A DNA stretch of 64,000 nucleotides from assembly GCA_917880885.1 (NCBI GenBank), contig OU862934.1:29558734-29622733 (forward strand). Direction: 5' to 3'. The translations under genes and the position numbers were made by a program. This stretch comes from Limnephilus marmoratus (taxonomy: Eukaryota; Arthropoda; Insecta; Trichoptera; Limnephilidae). The notes below the pieces were generated by a model that saw nothing but the letters and a program-made list of their open reading frames with translations, made no database searches and was not told the origin of the DNA. Numbering within the stretch: the stretch's first letter is position 1; the number at the start of each line of letters is the position of its first letter. Shown here in pieces: positions 54,335-63,960 of this stretch.

Positions 54335-54635
54335 GGCCTTGGAAACAAGCTGCCCACAAGCTGCGTGGAGGGCTGGATCGATAGAGAATGGTTGAGGGAG
54401 ACCTCTCCAGCAGGACTCTCCCGGAACATCGCGCATCGCCTTGCACCGCGGTGGGAGGGATCGATTCTTACGTCTATCACTCCTGGTAACCCCAGAATCT
54501 TACCCACCCCTCGAACCTTTTACCTTTCCAGAACTTCCTCTACTTCCTTTCCTAAAAGGACCCCCCCCACAGGACCCTTAATTTGACAGCTCCTGAGGGG
54601 AATTATTTTCCTCGGGCTTCCCGTGGAACTAATAT
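54335..54635 (+). repeat. Retroposon B copy, 5'-truncated
   Basis: It begins with 'ACAAGCTGCCCACAAGCTGCGTGG' region blocks, then 'GAGAATGGTTGAGGGAG', 'CTCCAGCAGGACTCTCCCGG', the pyrimidine tract and a diverged 3' hairpin (CTCCTGAGGGGAATTATTTT / CCTCGGG), ending AATATAATAAAA. Confidence 0.75.
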
Positions 54636-54639
54636 AATA

Positions 54640-54884
54640 AAAATCAGAGTCACATGCAGTTGAAATAAAACCTTCAGAAAACTAAAGAAAGGCTACGAAA
54701 CACCGCACAAAGAGGATACTGATTACACTATTTCAATATCTCGCTTTATTTCATTCTATAAATAATGTATATGCTTCGCTCTTTGTAGTGTCGCTATTTT
54801 TCGTTCCACCGAGTTTCAAATCTAACGCTAAAGTATCGTTGAATTAGTATAATCTAATTCAACGATGCTAAAGAAGTTTTCACT
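54640..54884 (+). repeat. MITE D copy 1 of a tandem pair
   Basis: Blocks 'ACCTTCAGAAAACTAAAG', 'GGCTACGAAACACCGCACAA' and 'TCGCTATTTTTCGTTCCACC' match 24124-24345. A 13-bp hairpin, ATCGTTGAATTAG/CTAATTCAACGAT (54835-54866), interrupts its right end and is absent from the other copies. Confidence 0.65.
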
Positions 54885-54889
54885 TCAAA

Positions 54890-55105
54890 AAATCAGACTG
54901 CAATTCACACGCGGTAGAAGTGAAACCATCAAAAAACTAAAGCAGACCAGAGTGGGGAGGCCACGAAGCACCGTTCAAAGATGAGACCGATTATACTACC
55001 TTATTCACTACGCTAAATCTTATAGATGCACGTCTTTGTCTTGTTTTAGTGTCCCTGTTTTTCGTTTCATCGAGTTTCAAATCACAAGTTGAAAAAAGTT
55101 TTCAC
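54890..55105 (+). repeat. MITE D copy 2 of a tandem pair
   Basis: 'CACACGCGGTAGAAGTGAAA', 'GGGGAGGCCACGAAGCACCG' and 'TTTTTCGTTTCATCGAGTTT' are in the same order and orientation as the first copy. Non-coding. Confidence 0.7.
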
Positions 55106-55172
55106 AAATTAATGGAAAAATGTATTTATGTTAGAATAGTTGCAATTTTAATTTTTGCGTTTAACACCCTTA

Positions 55173-55579
55173 AGGCGGCCGACGTGGTTTAGCGGTAAGG
55201 CTTTTGACTCGCAATCCGAAGGTCGCGGATCGAATCCCGGCTTGGGCAAATAAATTTTATTTGATTAATTTGTGTCACTTCACGATTAATTCATTTAAAA
55301 TAATATATAGTGTATTTTCGGCACGTTCCAGAGTAGAAGATATTCTTAGTATCGCCCTGGTGTAAGACCACCATTCAGAATTGAAACTTTGCTTGAAATC
55401 GCTTTAGCCATATTTGGTCCCCAGGTCTGAATAGCCAGATACTTCCCCACCTTCCTCTTTCTCATTTCCTACCCCTCCCCACTACGTTCAGCCCCATAAC
55501 ACACCCCAATTGGGGACGCCATAGTCTCACTAGCTCCAGACGGGAGCAGCTGGGACTCTTGTGAGGTATTACTATAAAA
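55173..55579 (+). repeat. SINE A, full-length reference copy
   Basis: The head GGCCGACGTGGTTTAGCGG (A box TGGTTTAGCGG) and B box GGATCGAATCCCGG fit a tRNA-derived polymerase III promoter. The body follows: TAAATTTTATTTGATTAATT, 'GGCACGTTCCAGAGTAGAAG', 'TATCGCCCTGGTGTAAGACC', 'CCAATTGGGGACGCCATAGT' and 'GAGCAGCTGGGACTCTTG', then AAAAAAAA. ~400 bases, no ORF. Confidence 0.92.
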
Positions 55580-55924
55580 AAAACAGTTATGCCTCACACG
55601 TCATTACAAATGTCTGGCAATGTTGCAGGTAGCTTTAAAACAAGCTTATGAGTCCGAGCGGTTAAATCATTATCAATAGAAATCATTTCACTTTTGCCAG
55701 AATTCGGTTACTAATATGGAGGACCGTTAAACAGAGCTCGAACACATGTATAAAAAATACAGTGATACTCAAACTCACATGTTTCCCCACATAAATTCAT
55801 AGGTACCATCAATGGCTATCCATTTTGTTAGAGCATAAATAATAAATAATGTATTTAAAGAAGCCTTCACCTTGTCGGCTTTAGTACGGCCCCAATCAAC
55901 CTTTATTTAGCCGGGGCAGAGTTC

Positions 55925-55992
55925 AATCACGGTTCCGGTTTTCGGGATCGAGGTTCCGGGTTGCAGGTTCCGGTTTCCGGGTTCCGGGTAAC
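55925..55992 (+). repeat. GGTTCCGG short tandem repeat
   Basis: Several degenerate copies of GGTTCCGG/GTTCCGGGTTC-type octamers in a row. GC-rich against an AT-rich background. Confidence 0.7.
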
Positions 55993-56109
55993 GTGATAAG
56001 CTCAAGTCCCGGGGAAAAACAGCTTCCCTGAACACTTGAGTTGAGAGAAATCAGAGGATTAAAATGATAAATTATGACCTACTATATGTATGATATTAAT
56101 AAATTTGTC

Positions 56110-56215
56110 AAAACGAGAGGTTCTGGGTTCGGGTCCCAGATGAGACCGTAAGCTTTTTTATATTTTTCTGTGTCTTGTTCTTTTTTCATATTTCGTTTAG
56201 ATTTGAATATTATCT
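56110..56215 (+). repeat. SINE T, 5'-truncated copy
   Basis: It starts in the T arm (GGTTCTGGGTTCGGGTCCCAG) and keeps the tail 'TATTTTTCTGTGTCTTGTTC' and 'CATATTTCGTTTAGATTTG'. It provides the empty-site reference for the Harbinger-like insertion at 57021. Confidence 0.8.
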
Positions 56216-56279
56216 TCTTCTTCATCGGTATATTACGTTGATGGGAATAACCTTCAAAAGTGATTATATCAGAGTTATT

Positions 56280-56725
56280 CTAATAAAAAAATTGGATATT
56301 CATAAATGTTATATGTGGTCGGTCTTGCTGTATGGATGTGAGACATGGACCTTGAAGGTAAATACCATGAACAAGTTAGAGGCTTTTGAAATGTGGCTTC
56401 ACCGGAGAATGCTCAAGGTCAGAAATTCTCAGGCGGGCTGGGGCAGATAGAGAGCTGCTTACATTGGTGAAAGTCAGGAAAATTTCATATCTGGGTCACA
56501 TACTTCGAGGGAAGAAGTATCACTTGCTCCAATTGGTATTGAAAGGCAAGATAGAGGGTTGCCGAGGACCTGCTAGGAGACAAATGTCTTGACTGCGAAA
56601 TGTACGAGAGTGGACCGGCATTAGAATTGAAGAGGAGCTGTTCCGAGCAGCGCAAGACAGAGAGACATTTTCCAGAGTGATCGCCAACGCCGGGGGGACC
56701 TGATAGGGCACACCAAGAAGAAGAC
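56280..56725 (+). pseudogene. RTE-like LINE C-terminal remnant
   Basis: 'KCYMWSVLLYGCETWTLK', 'NKLEAFEMWLHRRMLKV', 'VRKISYLGHILRGKKYHLLQ', 'KGKIEGCRGPARRQMS' and, in another frame, 'AQDRETFSRVIANAG', the normal C-terminal order of RTE elements. Two frameshifts and a stop after RQMS. Confidence 0.85.
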
Positions 56726-56767
56726 TTATTTAGATTTTTACAAAAAGGTTAATAGGTGTTCCATATA

Positions 56768-57020
56768 AATAAAATTGGATATATTTATCCAAGACACTAT
56801 CTAGTTACAAACCAGTTCTTCGAATACTTATTTCTATTGAAAAAAGTAGCTGCTAATAATATGAAAAAATTAGTCGAAGATAATATTGTTACTTCTGAAT
56901 TTGAAAAATGAGATTGACAAAAATGATTTCAAAATAAGAGGCCTAAGTTGCCAAATTGGTAAAGGCATTCGTCCCGGTAAGAAGAGGGGTTCTAGGTTCG
57001 AGTCCCAGTTGTTACCGTTA
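56768..57020 (+). repeat. SINE T copy, left part (split by a MITE)
   Basis: Leader 'GGATATATTTATCCAAGACA', CTATCTAGTTACAAACC, then tRNA-like 'AAGTTGCCAAATTGGTAAAG' and B box GGTTCGAGTCCCAG. It stops at the TSD TTA (57018-57020). Confidence 0.85.
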
Positions 57021-57480
57021 AGGCGGGTACAGATTGCCGTAACGTAACACGCAATGTAACACGCAATGAAAGAATTTGCCGTCCACATTGCCGCAATGTA
57101 TCATGCAATGTAACAGAATTCTCATAGTGTGGACGCCTTGCGCGCACGAACCGCGCATACTCCGCGCGCGAACAGAGCATTTCAACTCGTGCGCGCCGCA
57201 ATCCACAATGCTTCGGTTTTTTCGCCGAATACAAAGTGGCGCGCAGTGTGCGCGGAGCGTCTGTGTGGACGGCTTGTTCGTGTCTGTACGTCAGAACGCG
57301 CGCGAACAATAGAGAACTTGTTCTCGGCAGACTGAGCTATGTTCACCGCGCGCATGCCGGGAACAGCTGCGAGTAGGAACATGTTCGGTTCGTGCGCGCG
57401 CTGCGTCCACACTTATGTTACACACATACGTTCCTTTCATGTTACATTGCATGTTACGTTACAGAAATCTGTACCCGCCT
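57021..57480. mobile_element. PIF/Harbinger-like MITE
   Basis: The terminal inverted repeats are AGGCGGGTACAGAT and ATCTGTACCCGCCT, flanked by TTA on both sides (57018-57020, 57481-57483), the 3-bp TSD type of PIF/Harbinger. Sub-terminal GTAACGTAACA/TGTTACGTTAC also mirror each other. The interior is unusually GC-rich with CGCGCG-type runs. No transposase; 460 bp. Open frames on both strands are composition artefacts. Confidence 0.88.
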
Positions 57481-57568
57481 TTAGTTTTTTTTATTTTTCT
57501 GCGTCTTGTTCTTTTAAGTATTTCGTTGAGATTTGTTAATATTATTTTCTTCTTCAATAATAAATTAT
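57481..57568 (+). repeat. SINE T copy, right part
   Basis: After TTA the tail resumes: TTTTATTTTTCTGCGTCTTG, 'AGTATTTCGTTGAGATTTG' and 'TTCTTCTTCAATAATAAAT'. Confidence 0.85.
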
Positions 57569-57569
57569 G

Positions 57570-58900
57570 TTTTTGGTGGTTTATTTTTGTTATTATATAC
57601 TTAACTATCCAAGGACGAGGAATATATCTATAATTTATATTGTTTAATTATTATGTTTTACTGAAGCACACACCACTGCCGGATTTTATTCTGCTTTAAG
57701 GTGTGGGAAAAAGGAGATGAGGGTAGTTTTTAAAAGTTTCGTATACAATGATCTTTTTCTTGGTTTAAAGGACAAGTGTGCAAAATTTCGTCAATTCCAT
57801 AGACATATGAATATTACTAGACCAGAACATAAAGGTGAGGGGTAGACAACAACTACAGCGAGGCGCAGAGAGGGAAGATGACTTTGGAGATATGTGATTC
57901 GTCGATAACTCAATATGACAGTATATAGGCATCTCGCATTATAATATCACCATTTAGTTCTTAAAAGTAAACTCTGCTTTTGAATGAATAGATCTTTTTA
58001 CATGGGAGCGCGAATTGCTCGCCGTGTAATGAACAAATGTACGATGTCTAAATGCGGCAAAGTAAAGTTCGCCTATTTGCAGACTCCAATATTTTGTTGC
58101 CGTATTTAGTTAGGACACTTTTACAAATATTTCATAATTTACTTACCCCAGTAAACATCGACGAGCACATGCCATGTACACGTTTTCAAAACACAAACCA
58201 TGTTTTTTGCGGTGTTATTTCGTAAAATGCACCGATGAGCGCTCGACGCTGGCTCGCAGACGAATGATGACGTCATTTTTTTTAGATTCACGCGAAGCCA
58301 TACTCAATCCCAGCCGGTTCCAATGGAACCGGTATGGGGAGGGGGAAATAATAATCACTTAGAGTAGGTCTAGTAATATTCATATGTCTATGGTCAATCC
58401 CTAAATAAAACTGTAAATTTGCATAAAAACAAACCCACGGATACTCTTTTCTATGATTTATTTTTACATTTTGTGTTGCTTGCTTTACACAGAGTTTTTT
58501 GAAAATAAGATGAAGGCAGAAATTTTTCCATTTTTTTAACAAGAAGTGTTAAAATTTCATCATGAAGTAACTAAACTCTGCTTTTAGAAGTGAGAAAAGA
58601 AGATTGTGTGGTTATTCGAAATGTTGAATCGAAAGCGACCATTCTCTTATTTTGAAGGTCGAGTGCGTAAAATTTTATTCTGTTTGTATAAAAATTAAAT
58701 TCACATCGCCCTTATGTATAAATAGACAGATTATATATTTCATATTGTATTCAAAACTGAAATCGAAAAACGGAAATGTATTTGAGAAAATATATTGTAC
58801 TTGTATATAAGCAGAAGAATTCTTAAGTATAATATTTGTGTTCATATTTAGTTTGCGTCAATCTTTTTACTCCTATATTTCGTTACTACTTATAGATTTG
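57570..58900. other. No gene seen
   Basis: Unique-looking AT-rich DNA with a short palindromic GCCGGTTCCAATGGAACCGG at ~58312-58331. No ORF with a recognisable motif and no terminal repeats. Confidence 0.4.
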
Positions 58901-58905
58901 TGGGT

Positions 58906-58955
58906 GTAACTAACTAACCTTCACGCCGTTTCTCCGTAGGGGTAAGCAGTGTGCG
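58906..58955 (-). pseudogene. RTE-like LINE 3'-terminal fragment
   Basis: 'ACTAACTAACCTTCACGCCG' and TTTCTCCGTAGGGG are the complement of the 3' end of 49840-50430. About 50 bases. Confidence 0.55.
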
Positions 58956-59690
58956 ACGGCCGATAGCATACATTACGCAAATTCAACCTTAATAGTTATC
59001 TCCTGACTCTGCCATTGGCGGAAAGCAAAACAAAGCCACCAGGATCCAACGAAGTTACGAAACAGTATCAATACATTATTTTAATATAACAATAATAAAA
59101 ACTACCAACAATCAGTATTGTATCCAATTTCAACTTTAAAATCAAATATTTCAAATATTATTGTAATAATATTTTGTTTGTCCTGTCCCAAGCGTGAAGA
59201 CACCCACAACGCCGACTCAGCAATTAATCAATCAGATGCTACAAAGTTCCCAACTTCTAATTGTCCCCTGTTCGCTAGCGTGTCCTCCGTCCTTCCTCTC
59301 TCCCTCTCCTCTGCCTTTGCCCTTTTACCATCCAAACACTAACAACACTCCTCTTCTCCGCCACTTCTTCTGTTCCGTCTCTCCTAACCCGAACTCTGAA
59401 CTCTTGTTCAATAAATATATTGTAGCTCGTTAAGGCTTTGCTTCATTTGCAATTATAAATAAACAATAATTTATAACTAGTTGATGATAATAATTGAACA
59501 TTTGATGGGATAGCACAAGGATGTGTTATAGCTAGAGACACTGATTCATCGCATTAACGATATATTCGCGAATTAAAGCGATAAATGGTGTTTTTAGCGA
59601 TAAAAACGTTAAAACGCGAAATAGCAGCGAATTTTACAACAAAACTCGACAAAACGCGAACTTTTTTAGTAATGCGTTGTCTTAACCCAA

Positions 59691-60071
59691 ATGAAAACTC
59701 AAATAAGAGAGAGTTGTCAGAAGAGTTCTGTGAAACTGGCATCTCATATGCTGAACCGTCAAGACAACAGCACTAATCAATTTCTTGAGCACGCAGGTAA
59801 AATGTTCAATCCTGCAATTGTAGGTCAGAATGTCCAGCAATCAGACGCTATTCTTTTAGCAAGTAAAAGTAGGCTTGCTCCAACGTTTAAATCTGTTGAT
59901 GACAGTAAATTTCTGGAAGGTAACAGATATTTTCAAAGACAGCTTGTAGAGAAAGTGAGGGATGGAATCACTGTAGACATAATTCAGCTACTCTTGGCTG
60001 TAAAAATTATTCACAGAGAATTTGCTGAGGCAGCTCTGATGACGAATATGTGGACCCGTGAAAGAGGGTGA
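59691..60071 (+). other. Uncharacterised 126-codon ORF
   Basis: An open frame with ordinary, non-repetitive composition ('LEHAGKMFNPAIVGQNVQQS', 'LEGNRYFQRQLVEKVRDGIT', 'VDIIQLLLAVKIIHREFAEA'). It is not one of the LINE, mariner or nuclease families here. Its last codons run into the start of the RTE fragment at 60060. It could be a decayed exon or a piece of an unrecognised element. No function assigned. Confidence 0.3.
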
Positions 60072-60405
60072 ACAGTGGCGCATCCGGCACAATACAGAAT
60101 TGTATGATATACATAAGGCACCTAGCATCTCAACACATATGAGACTCCTCAGGCTGAGATGAGCTGGGCATGTACAGAGAATGCCGGATACATGAGTCCC
60201 AAAAAGAATTTTGACTGGACACCCAGGTGGAAAGAGAAAAGTGGGAAGACCCAGACTGAGGTGGGAAGACGAAGTAAGAGGGGATGCAGCACAGCTTCTC
60301 CAGGTACCAAATTGGAAGTCAGCCGCTGAGGACAGGAGGAGTTGGAGGCGACTGTTGCAGGAGGCCAAAGCTCGATATGGGCTGTAGCGCCATCGAAGAA
60401 GAAGA
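60060..60405 (+). pseudogene. RTE-like LINE C-terminal remnant
   Basis: Across frames: 'HMRLLRLRWAGHVQRMPDT', 'RILTGHPGGKRKVGRPRLRW', 'EDEVRGDAAQLLQVPNWKSA' and 'RRSWRRLLQEAKARYGL' followed by a stop. This is the standard RTE ending; SINE A begins directly after 'RHRRRRS'. Confidence 0.85.
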
Positions 60406-60407
60406 AG

Positions 60408-60772
60408 TCCTGCGGTAAGGCTTTTAACTCGCACACCGAAGGTCGCGGGATCGAATCCCGGCGTGGCAAATAAATTTTATTTGATTTATTTGTATTATTT
60501 TACAATTTATTCATTTAAAATAATATATAGTATATTTGCAGCACGTTCCAGAGTGGAAGATACTCTCAGTATCGCCCTGGTGTAAGACCACCATTCAGAA
60601 TTGAAACGTTGCTTGAAACGGCATTAGCCGTGTTTGGTGACCAGATCTGAATAGCCAGCTACTTCCCCACCTTCCTCCTCCCTATCTCCTTCCCCTCCCC
60701 ACTACCTTTAGCCTCACAACATAGTCACTGGCTCAGATGGGAGCAGTTGGGACGGTATTCATATAAAAAAAA
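60408..60772 (+). repeat. SINE A copy abutting an RTE 3' end
   Basis: The first bases of the head are missing; it begins CTGCGGTAAGGCTTTTAACT, with B box GGGATCGAATCCCGG. The body is complete except a deletion removing the CCCCAATTGGGG block. It ends 'GAGCAGTTGGGACGG' and an A-run. Confidence 0.88.
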
Positions 60773-60858
60773 ATTATAGGTGCAAATAACACCGTTTTTT
60801 GTTTATTTCTTGGGCGTTAACTATGTGATAATTTCTAGATACATTTTGTTGTGGAGAA

Positions 60859-61305
60859 TTTTACTTTCCATGTACATTTGTTACTGTTACCTAATAGTAA
60901 TAATAGTATAATTTTTCTGCTACCGGTTTCGACACATTCGTGTCATTCACTAGCAAACTTAAAACTCACTTTACACAAGTACAGAAATGATTAGATTTAA
61001 TTATGTGGGTGTAGTGGGAGGGGTTATTTTTTTTGGGGGGGGCGGGGAAGAACGGTGGGAGGAGTCAACATAACACGGAAACATTGCTAATTTTGGGTGA
61101 TTTAAAGTGTGCTATTATTTTGTTAACGATAAGAGTTTTTTAATTTTTTCTGTTGTTTATTTCTAAGGTTTCTGAAGTGCACAAATTAAAATAGTATCTA
61201 TTTATATTCGAATGTTTAAACTTTGCTAGTGAATGACACAGATGTGTCGAAACCGCTAGCAAAAAAATTAAAATTTAAGTAACAAATGTACATGGAAAGT
61301 AAAAC
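60859..61305. repeat. Foldback element with ACCGGTTTCG hairpin motif
   Basis: The arms 60859-60965 and 61205-61305 are inverted: both hold TTTACTTTCCATGTACATTT, TTTTGCT(AC)CGGTTTCGACACA-type and GTGTCATTCACTAGCAAA or complements. The loop contains the GGGGGGGGCGGGG patch at ~61032. The GTGTC/GACAC stem next to GAAACCGGTA resembles the motif at 27030 and 51105. Confidence 0.8.
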
Positions 61306-61419
61306 TCTTTAAAAAAAAACTGTTCCGGAGTTGTTGAACGAGTGTGGAGAAGTCCTATTTTAACACGAGTGCTTTGCGTAATATGTCTTTTGAAGTGTCC
61401 GGTCAATCCAGTTAAGATG

Positions 61420-61924
61420 GTGTAACAGACGTCTTGATGTATTGGATTTTTTGTTTACGTGAAACTCGCAGGGAAGAATAAAACGACATAATCAAGTCAA
61501 TTCTTGCGAAATATTACATGTTCAAACTAGCTTATTATTCAACGAAACTTGCATCTACGGTCATCGAGGTAAACAACAGGTGTGAAAATGACGTCAACCC
61601 ATGCAAGAAAAAATAAGTCGTGTCAAAACAAGTTTGTTTACGTGAAAATCGCAGCTATCGGCCGCACGTGTCCCCTTGAAAATATTGCCTATTCAGGGAA
61701 GAGTAAAACAATATAATCAAGTCAATTCTTGCGAAATGTTACATGTTAAAACTAGCTTGTTGTGCAACTTGCACCTGCGGTCATCGAGGTAAACAACAGG
61801 TGGCGAAATGAATAACATGTTTACGTTTTCCTTTAACTAAAATTAGTATAAAAACCGTCTGAAAAATAAATATTGATTATTATCAAAGGAACTTCTGAGT
61901 TGTTATTATCTCCCGAAACCGAAC
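61420..61924 (+). mobile_element. LTR-like promoter region of a retrotransposon
   Basis: A ~140-base unit (GTTTACGTGAAACTCGCAGG ... CGGTCATCGAGGTAAACAAC) occurs twice, at 61453-61590 and 61637-61811, like duplicated U3 enhancers. It is followed by a TATA box (TATAAAAACC near 61850) and AATAAA near 61866. The region ends just before a primer-binding-site-like TGGTGACGATCGGAG. The LTR start and its partner LTR are not identified; the partner would lie beyond the window. Confidence 0.5.
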
Positions 61925-61939
61925 TGGTGACGATCGGAG
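61925..61939 (+). promoter_or_regulatory. Primer-binding-site-like sequence
   Basis: TGGTGACGATCGGAG starts with TGG, as required for pairing with a tRNA CCA end, and lies immediately after the LTR-like region. The tRNA species was not identified. Confidence 0.4.
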
Positions 61940-62199
61940 TCCAGCGCCCCTATTGTTTACAGTATTTGTATGGAACAGAAAAGTGGTCTCATACAAATTG
62001 GTCCTTTTCGAGCCGGATCCCACGTCATCAAATCTTTCTCAGTGGAGATGGCATCACACGCAGCGGCCGTAAAATCCTGGCTTCAACCGAGACATCACGG
62101 CCCTGCCTCGCAAACTCAGATGCATCTATACCTACTGCCGATCCAGATGCTACCTTAAGCCTACGCCTCCACCATCAAAGATCTACAGGAGGCTGATAA

Positions 62200-63960
62200 A
62201 GGCAACAACAAACTGAGCAGCAACGAGATATGCAGCTACCAGATATGCGGCAACGAACCCAACAGCAACAAAATATACAGCTTCCACACATGCAGCAACG
62301 AGACATGCAGCTAATAGACGTCTAGCAACAAATTGGCAGCAACGAGATATGCAACTTCCACATATGGAGCAACGAGATATGCAGCTTCCACATATGGAGT
62401 AACGAAACCAGCACCAACGTGATATGCAGCAACCAACTGAGCAGCAATGAGATATGCAGCCACCAGTATACAGCAACGAACCCAGCAGCAACGAGATATG
62501 CAGCTACCACATATACCGCAACAAGATATGCAGCAACAAACTGAGCAGCAACAATATATGCAACAAAACACTGAACAGCTCACAGACATGCATCAACGAA
62601 CCCAGCAGCAACGAGATATGCAGCTACCACATATACCGCAACAAGATATGCAGCAACAAACTGAGCAGCAACGATATATGCAGCTTCTACACATACAGCA
62701 ACGGGACATGCAGCAATGAAACATGCAGCTAACAGACGTCTAGCAACAAATTGACAGTAACGAGATACGCAGCTTCCACATATGGAGCAACGAGATATGC
62801 AGCTTCCACATATGGAGCAACGAGACAAGCAGCAACAAACTGGGCAGCAACGAGATATGCAGCTACCATATATAACGCAACGAGATATGCAGCTACCACA
62901 TATACCGCAACGAGATATGCAGCAACAAACCCAGCGGCGACGAGATATGCAGCTAGCATATATACCGCAACGAGATATGCAGCAACAAACTGAGCAGCAA
63001 CGAGATATGCAGCTAACAGACATGCAACAACGAACCCAGCAGCAACGAGATATGCAGCTACCACATATACTGCAACGAGATATGCAACAAAACACTGAGC
63101 AGCTCACAGACATGCATCAACGAACCCAGCAGCAACAAGATATGCAGCTTCCACACATGCAGCAAGGAGACATGCAGCAATAAACTGAGCAGCAACGAGA
63201 TATGCAGCAACAAACTGAGCAGCAACGAGATATGCAGCTACCACATATACCGCAACAAGATATGCAGCAACAAACTGAGCAGCAACGAGATATGCAGCTA
63301 ACAGACATGCAACAAACCCAGCAGCAACGAGATATGCAGCTACCACATATACCGCAACGAGATATGCAACAAAACACTGAGCAGCTCACAGACATGCATC
63401 AACGAACCCAGCAGCAACGAGATATGCAGCTACCACATATACCGCAACGAGTCATGCAGCAACAAACTGAGCAGCAAAATATATGCATCTACCAAATGCA
63501 ACAATGAGACATGCGGCAATAAACTGAGCAGCAACGAGATATGCAGCTACCAGATATGCGGCAACAAACCCAACAGCAACAAGATATACAGCTTCCACAC
63601 ATGCAGCTAATAGACGTCTAGCAACAAATTGGCAGCAACGAGATATGCAGTTTTCATATACGGAGCAACGAGACATGCAGCAACAAACTGATCAGCGACG
63701 AGATATGCAGTTACCATACATGCAGCGACGAGATATGCAGAAACAGACATGCAGCAACAAGATATGCAGCAAACCCAGCAGCAACGAGATATGCAGCTAC
63801 GGCATGCAGCAACGAGAAATGCAGCAATAAACTGAGCATTAACGAGGTATTCAGCCACCAGATATGCGGCAATAAACTGAGCAGCAACAAAATATACAGC
63901 TACCACTCATGCAACAGCGATATATGCAGCTACTAGATATGCAGTAATCCGCATATATGG
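62200..63960 (+). repeat. Gln/Met-rich tandem repeat array
   Basis: Dozens of variants of the unit CAGCAACGAGATATGCAGC, combined with CTACCACATATACCGCAACG and AACAAACTGAGCAGCAACG, run to the window end. In one frame they read QQRDMQLPHIPQRDMQQQTE-type repeats. Stops interrupt every frame, including the recurrent LTDV-stop (GACGTCTAGCAACAAATTG at ~62318, ~62736 and ~63614), which marks a higher-order unit. It lies 0.3 kb after the primer-binding-site-like sequence, where gag would be expected. It could be an expanded gag repeat now dead, or a satellite. Confidence 0.7.

Noticed and set aside
57018..57412. Overlapping open frames on both strands in the GC-rich block
   Set aside because: They lie inside the Harbinger-like MITE; GC-rich composition removes stop codons by chance.
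62200..63960. CRISPR-like array
   Set aside because: Units are short, variable and contiguous without unique spacers, and the genome is eukaryotic in character.
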